NCBI GenBank assembly: GCA_050949645.1
Contig: JBMNGC010000001.1
Location: 62,001 to 126,000, forward strand
Reading direction: 5' to 3'
DNA: 64,000 bases
Origin: RUG369 sp050949645
GTDB lineage: Bacteria; Planctomycetota; Planctomycetia; Pirellulales; Thermoguttaceae
The notes below the pieces were generated by a model. It had not been told where the DNA came from and made no database searches. It saw nothing but the letters and a program-made list of their open reading frames with translations. The position numbers were made by a program, and so were the translations under genes. Numbering within the stretch: position 1 is the first letter of the stretch; each line of letters starts with the position of its first letter. This document shows positions 61,985 through 64,000 of the stretch, in pieces.

Positions 61985-63114
61985 GACGCGGTTTTACGAC
62001 GGGTTCCTGCGCCGCCGCCGCTGCAAAAGCCGCCGCCTTTATGCTGCTCGCCGGCAAGCGCAAGGAACAAATAACGATCACGACGCCGGCGGGAGCCAAA
62101 TTTGTCGCCGAGCTCCTTAACGTCGAGCGGACGGCGGAATATGCGCGTTGCGGGGTCAGGAAAGACGGCGGGGACGATCCCGACGTTACGACCGGCGCGA
62201 TCGTTTACGCGACGGTGGCGCGAAAGGAGGGCGCGGAGTCCGGCGACGTCGAGATCGACGGCGGCGAAGGCGTCGGACGCGTAACGAAACCCGGTCTCGA
62301 CCAGCCGGTTGGAGCGCCGGCGATCAACTCCGTTCCGCGTCAAATGATCGAGCGAGAGGTTCGCGACGTTATGACGGCGCTTGACTACCGCGGATCGCTT
62401 CGCGTTGTCGTCTCCGTGCCGGAAGGCGCCGAGATTGCGCGTCGCACTTTCAATCCGCGCTTTGGGATCGAGGGGGGCGTCTCGATTCTTGGCACGTCCG
62501 GGATTGTGGAACCGATGAGCGTCCAAGCGCTCCTTGAGACGATACGCGTTGAAATTCGTCAGAACTGCGCGCTTGGCCGAAGAAAAATTATAGTTGCGCC
62601 TGGTAATTACGGTCTTGAATTCATTCAGAAACGTTTTGGTTTCAATCCTGATATGACCGTGAAATGCGCCAACTATATCGGCGAGACGATCGACATGGCG
62701 TCGGAACTTGGCGTGACGGATCTTCTTCTCTGCGGCGCCCTTGGGAAGCTTATCAAGACGTCGGGAGGAATATTAAACACGCATTCGAAGGTTGCCGATT
62801 GTCGTATGGCGCTCATGGCGGCGTCGGCGGTTCGCGCGGGCGCGTCGATCGAAAACGTTCGGGACATTCTCGAATGCGTTTCCACCGACGCGGCGTATGA
62901 TATTGTTAGGAACGCAGGGATCGCGGTCGCGTTTATGGCGGACGTGATGAAGGAGATCGACTTTCATTTGAAAAAGCGCGCTGCCGGTCGATTGAGAATC
63001 GAATGCGTCGTCTTTTCACAGACGTACGGTGAGCTCGGACGAACGCCGGGCGCTAACGCCATGATCGAAGCGATTTTGGAGGAGACAAAGCGATGGCAGA
63101 GGAACGAACGCTGA
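61981..63114 (+). CDS. cbiD: Cobalt-precorrin-5B C1-methyltransferase
   Basis: 377 residues, specific to the anaerobic pathway. RRGFTTGSCAAAAAKAA opens it, with GVRKDGGDDPDVTTGA and INSVPRQMI following. GTG start at 61981 overlaps the cbiC TGA. Its presence shows the early cobalt-insertion pathway. Confidence 0.95.
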   Translation: MRRGFTTGSCAAAAAKAAAFMLLAGKRKEQITITTPAGAKFVAELLNVERTAEYARCGVRKDGGDDPDVTTGAIVYATVARKEGAESGDVEIDGGEGVGRVTKPGLDQPVGAPAINSVPRQMIEREVRDVMTALDYRGSLRVVVSVPEGAEIARRTFNPRFGIEGGVSILGTSGIVEPMSVQALLETIRVEIRQNCALGRRKIIVAPGNYGLEFIQKRFGFNPDMTVKCANYIGETIDMASELGVTDLLLCGALGKLIKTSGGILNTHSKVADCRMALMAASAVRAGASIENVRDILECVSTDAAYDIVRNAGIAVAFMADVMKEIDFHLKKRAAGRLRIECVVFSQTYGELGRTPGANAMIEAILEETKRWQRNER

Positions 63115-63866
63115 TCCATTTTGTCGGCGCGGGCCCCGGCGCGGTCGACCTGATAACGGTGCGGGGCGCGGAGCTGCTAAAACGCGCCGAGGTTACGATT
63201 TACGCCGGATCGCTCGTCAATCCGGAGCTCCTTGAATATTGTCCCGACGCGGAGATTCACAACAGCGCGAAGATGACGCTCGAAGAAATTGTCGACGTTA
63301 TGGTTAAGGCGCATGCGTCCGGTCGCGAGCTCGTGCGATTGCATACCGGCGATCCTAGCGTTTACGGGGCGGTTCGCGAGCAGATGGACGCGCTTGATCG
63401 TCGCGGAATCCGTTATGATTCATGCCCGGGGGTGAGCGCGTGTTTTGGCGCGGCGGCGAGTCTCAATCTCGAATACACTCTTCCCGGCGTTTCTCAGTCG
63501 CTGATCATAACGCGGATGGCGGGAAAAACCCCCGTGCCGCCCTTGGAAAGTATCGAAAGCTTTGCGTCGCATCGCGCGTCGATGGCGATCTACCTGAGCG
63601 CGTCGGCGCTCGACGAGCTTTCACGACGTCTGATCGCCGGGGGATACGCTCCGACGACGCCCGCCGCCGTCGTCTATAAGGCGACGTGGCACGACGAGAT
63701 CACGCTCCTCTGTACGGTCTCGACGATCGCCGAGGCTGCGCGTTCGCGCGATATAACGAAGACGGCGTTGATTCTCGTTGGCGACGCGATCGGAGCGCGG
63801 AACGTCCAACGCTCGAGATTATATTCGCCCGATTTTTCGACGGAGTTCAGAAAGGCGACCGAATGA
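63093..63866 (+). CDS. cbiF: Cobalt-precorrin-4 C11-methyltransferase
   Basis: 257 residues. HFVGAGPGAVDLITVRGAEL is the SAM loop; VTIYAGSLVNPELLEYC and HTGDPSVYGAVREQM are typical of CbiF/CobM. It overlaps cbiD by 22 bases. CobM is the aerobic counterpart, but cbiD and cbiG nearby favour CbiF. Confidence 0.94.
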   Translation: MAEERTLIHFVGAGPGAVDLITVRGAELLKRAEVTIYAGSLVNPELLEYCPDAEIHNSAKMTLEEIVDVMVKAHASGRELVRLHTGDPSVYGAVREQMDALDRRGIRYDSCPGVSACFGAAASLNLEYTLPGVSQSLIITRMAGKTPVPPLESIESFASHRASMAIYLSASALDELSRRLIAGGYAPTTPAAVVYKATWHDEITLLCTVSTIAEAARSRDITKTALILVGDAIGARNVQRSRLYSPDFSTEFRKATE

Positions 63867-64000
63867 TTTTACGCGTTTGCGCCTTTACGGAGCGCGGTTG
63901 GCGACTCGTCGATCGACTCGAGGCGGTTGCGCCCGACGAGATCGTCGAACGTCGCGCCGACGAAACGCTTAACGAGTGGGTCGGCGAATCCTTCGCGGCG
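63863..64000 (+). CDS. cbiG: Start of CbiG (cobalt-precorrin-5A hydrolase), cut by the window end
   Basis: The first 46 residues are seen. RVCAFTERGWRLVDRLE matches the CbiG N-terminal pattern, and ATGA overlap with cbiF keeps the operon layout. The rest lies outside the window. Confidence 0.7.
   Translation, partial: MILRVCAFTERGWRLVDRLEAVAPDEIVERRADETLNEWVGESFAA

Noticed and set aside
63863..64000. Possibility of a CobE/CbiG-CbiH fusion at the window end
   Set aside because: Only 46 residues are visible, too few to judge a fusion.

Overview
The window looks like a chromosomal segment of a free-standing anaerobic bacterium, most likely a planctomycete (Planctomycetota, Pirellulales-like; this is inference). 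The pointers are an EF-Tu whose switch I is not the usual RGITI motif, exported Gfo/Idh/MocA oxidoreductases next to a secreted DUF1080 protein, a very long Hsp70-like protein, a corrinoid reductive activator, and anaerobic (early cobalt insertion) B12 synthesis genes. No rRNA, CRISPR array, insertion sequence, phage gene or integrase was seen. Base composition is fairly even apart from an AT-rich block before rpoB, so there is no clear sign of a genomic island.

Layout. 1-3.7 kb: a cut-off hypothetical gene, then leftward rpsL-rpsG and a uroporphyrinogen-decarboxylase-family gene. 4-6.4 kb: a fluoride-type CLC antiporter behind a hairpin-rich leader, and a small conserved protein. 6.7-10.3 kb: leftward prs, hemB and an RlmM-like rRNA methyltransferase. 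10.4-19.5 kb: mostly rightward housekeeping genes (hom, a degenerate alpha/beta-hydrolase, serA, an FAD oxidoreductase, mutL) plus a leftward Cys-cluster protein. 19.6-24.1 kb: leftward exported Gfo/Idh/MocA protein and giant Hsp70. 24.4-39.7 kb: the classic tRNA(Thr-Tyr-Tyr-Gly-Thr)-tuf-tRNA(Trp)-secE-nusG-rplKAJL-rpoBC block.

39.8-45.6 kb: a corrinoid activator (RACo/ASKHA family), then birA-bioB-bioD-bioA, preceded by an inverted repeat that fits a BirA operator laid over a promoter. 45.7-51.4 kb, leftward: two tandem hotdog thioesterases, a secreted DUF1080 protein, a HEAT-repeat exported protein and a Tat-exported Gfo/Idh/MocA protein, a probable extracytoplasmic 3-keto-sugar locus. 51.8-64 kb: one long rightward operon with overlapping start and stop codons that joins a corrinoid-type ABC importer to B12 assembly: binding lipoprotein, FecCD permease, an ABC ATPase fused to cobyric acid synthase, cobT, cobU, cobS, cobC, cbiB, cobD, cbiC, cbiD, cbiF and the start of cbiG.

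How it fits together. B12 made or salvaged by the last operon would serve corrinoid-dependent chemistry, for which the activator at 39.8 kb and the UroD-family gene at 2.8 kb are typical accessories. HemB supplies the tetrapyrrole precursor. The strongest oddities are the ATPase-CobQ fusion with its glutaminase cysteine replaced by glycine, the altered EF-Tu switch I, the BirA-like operator, and several structured untranslated regions.
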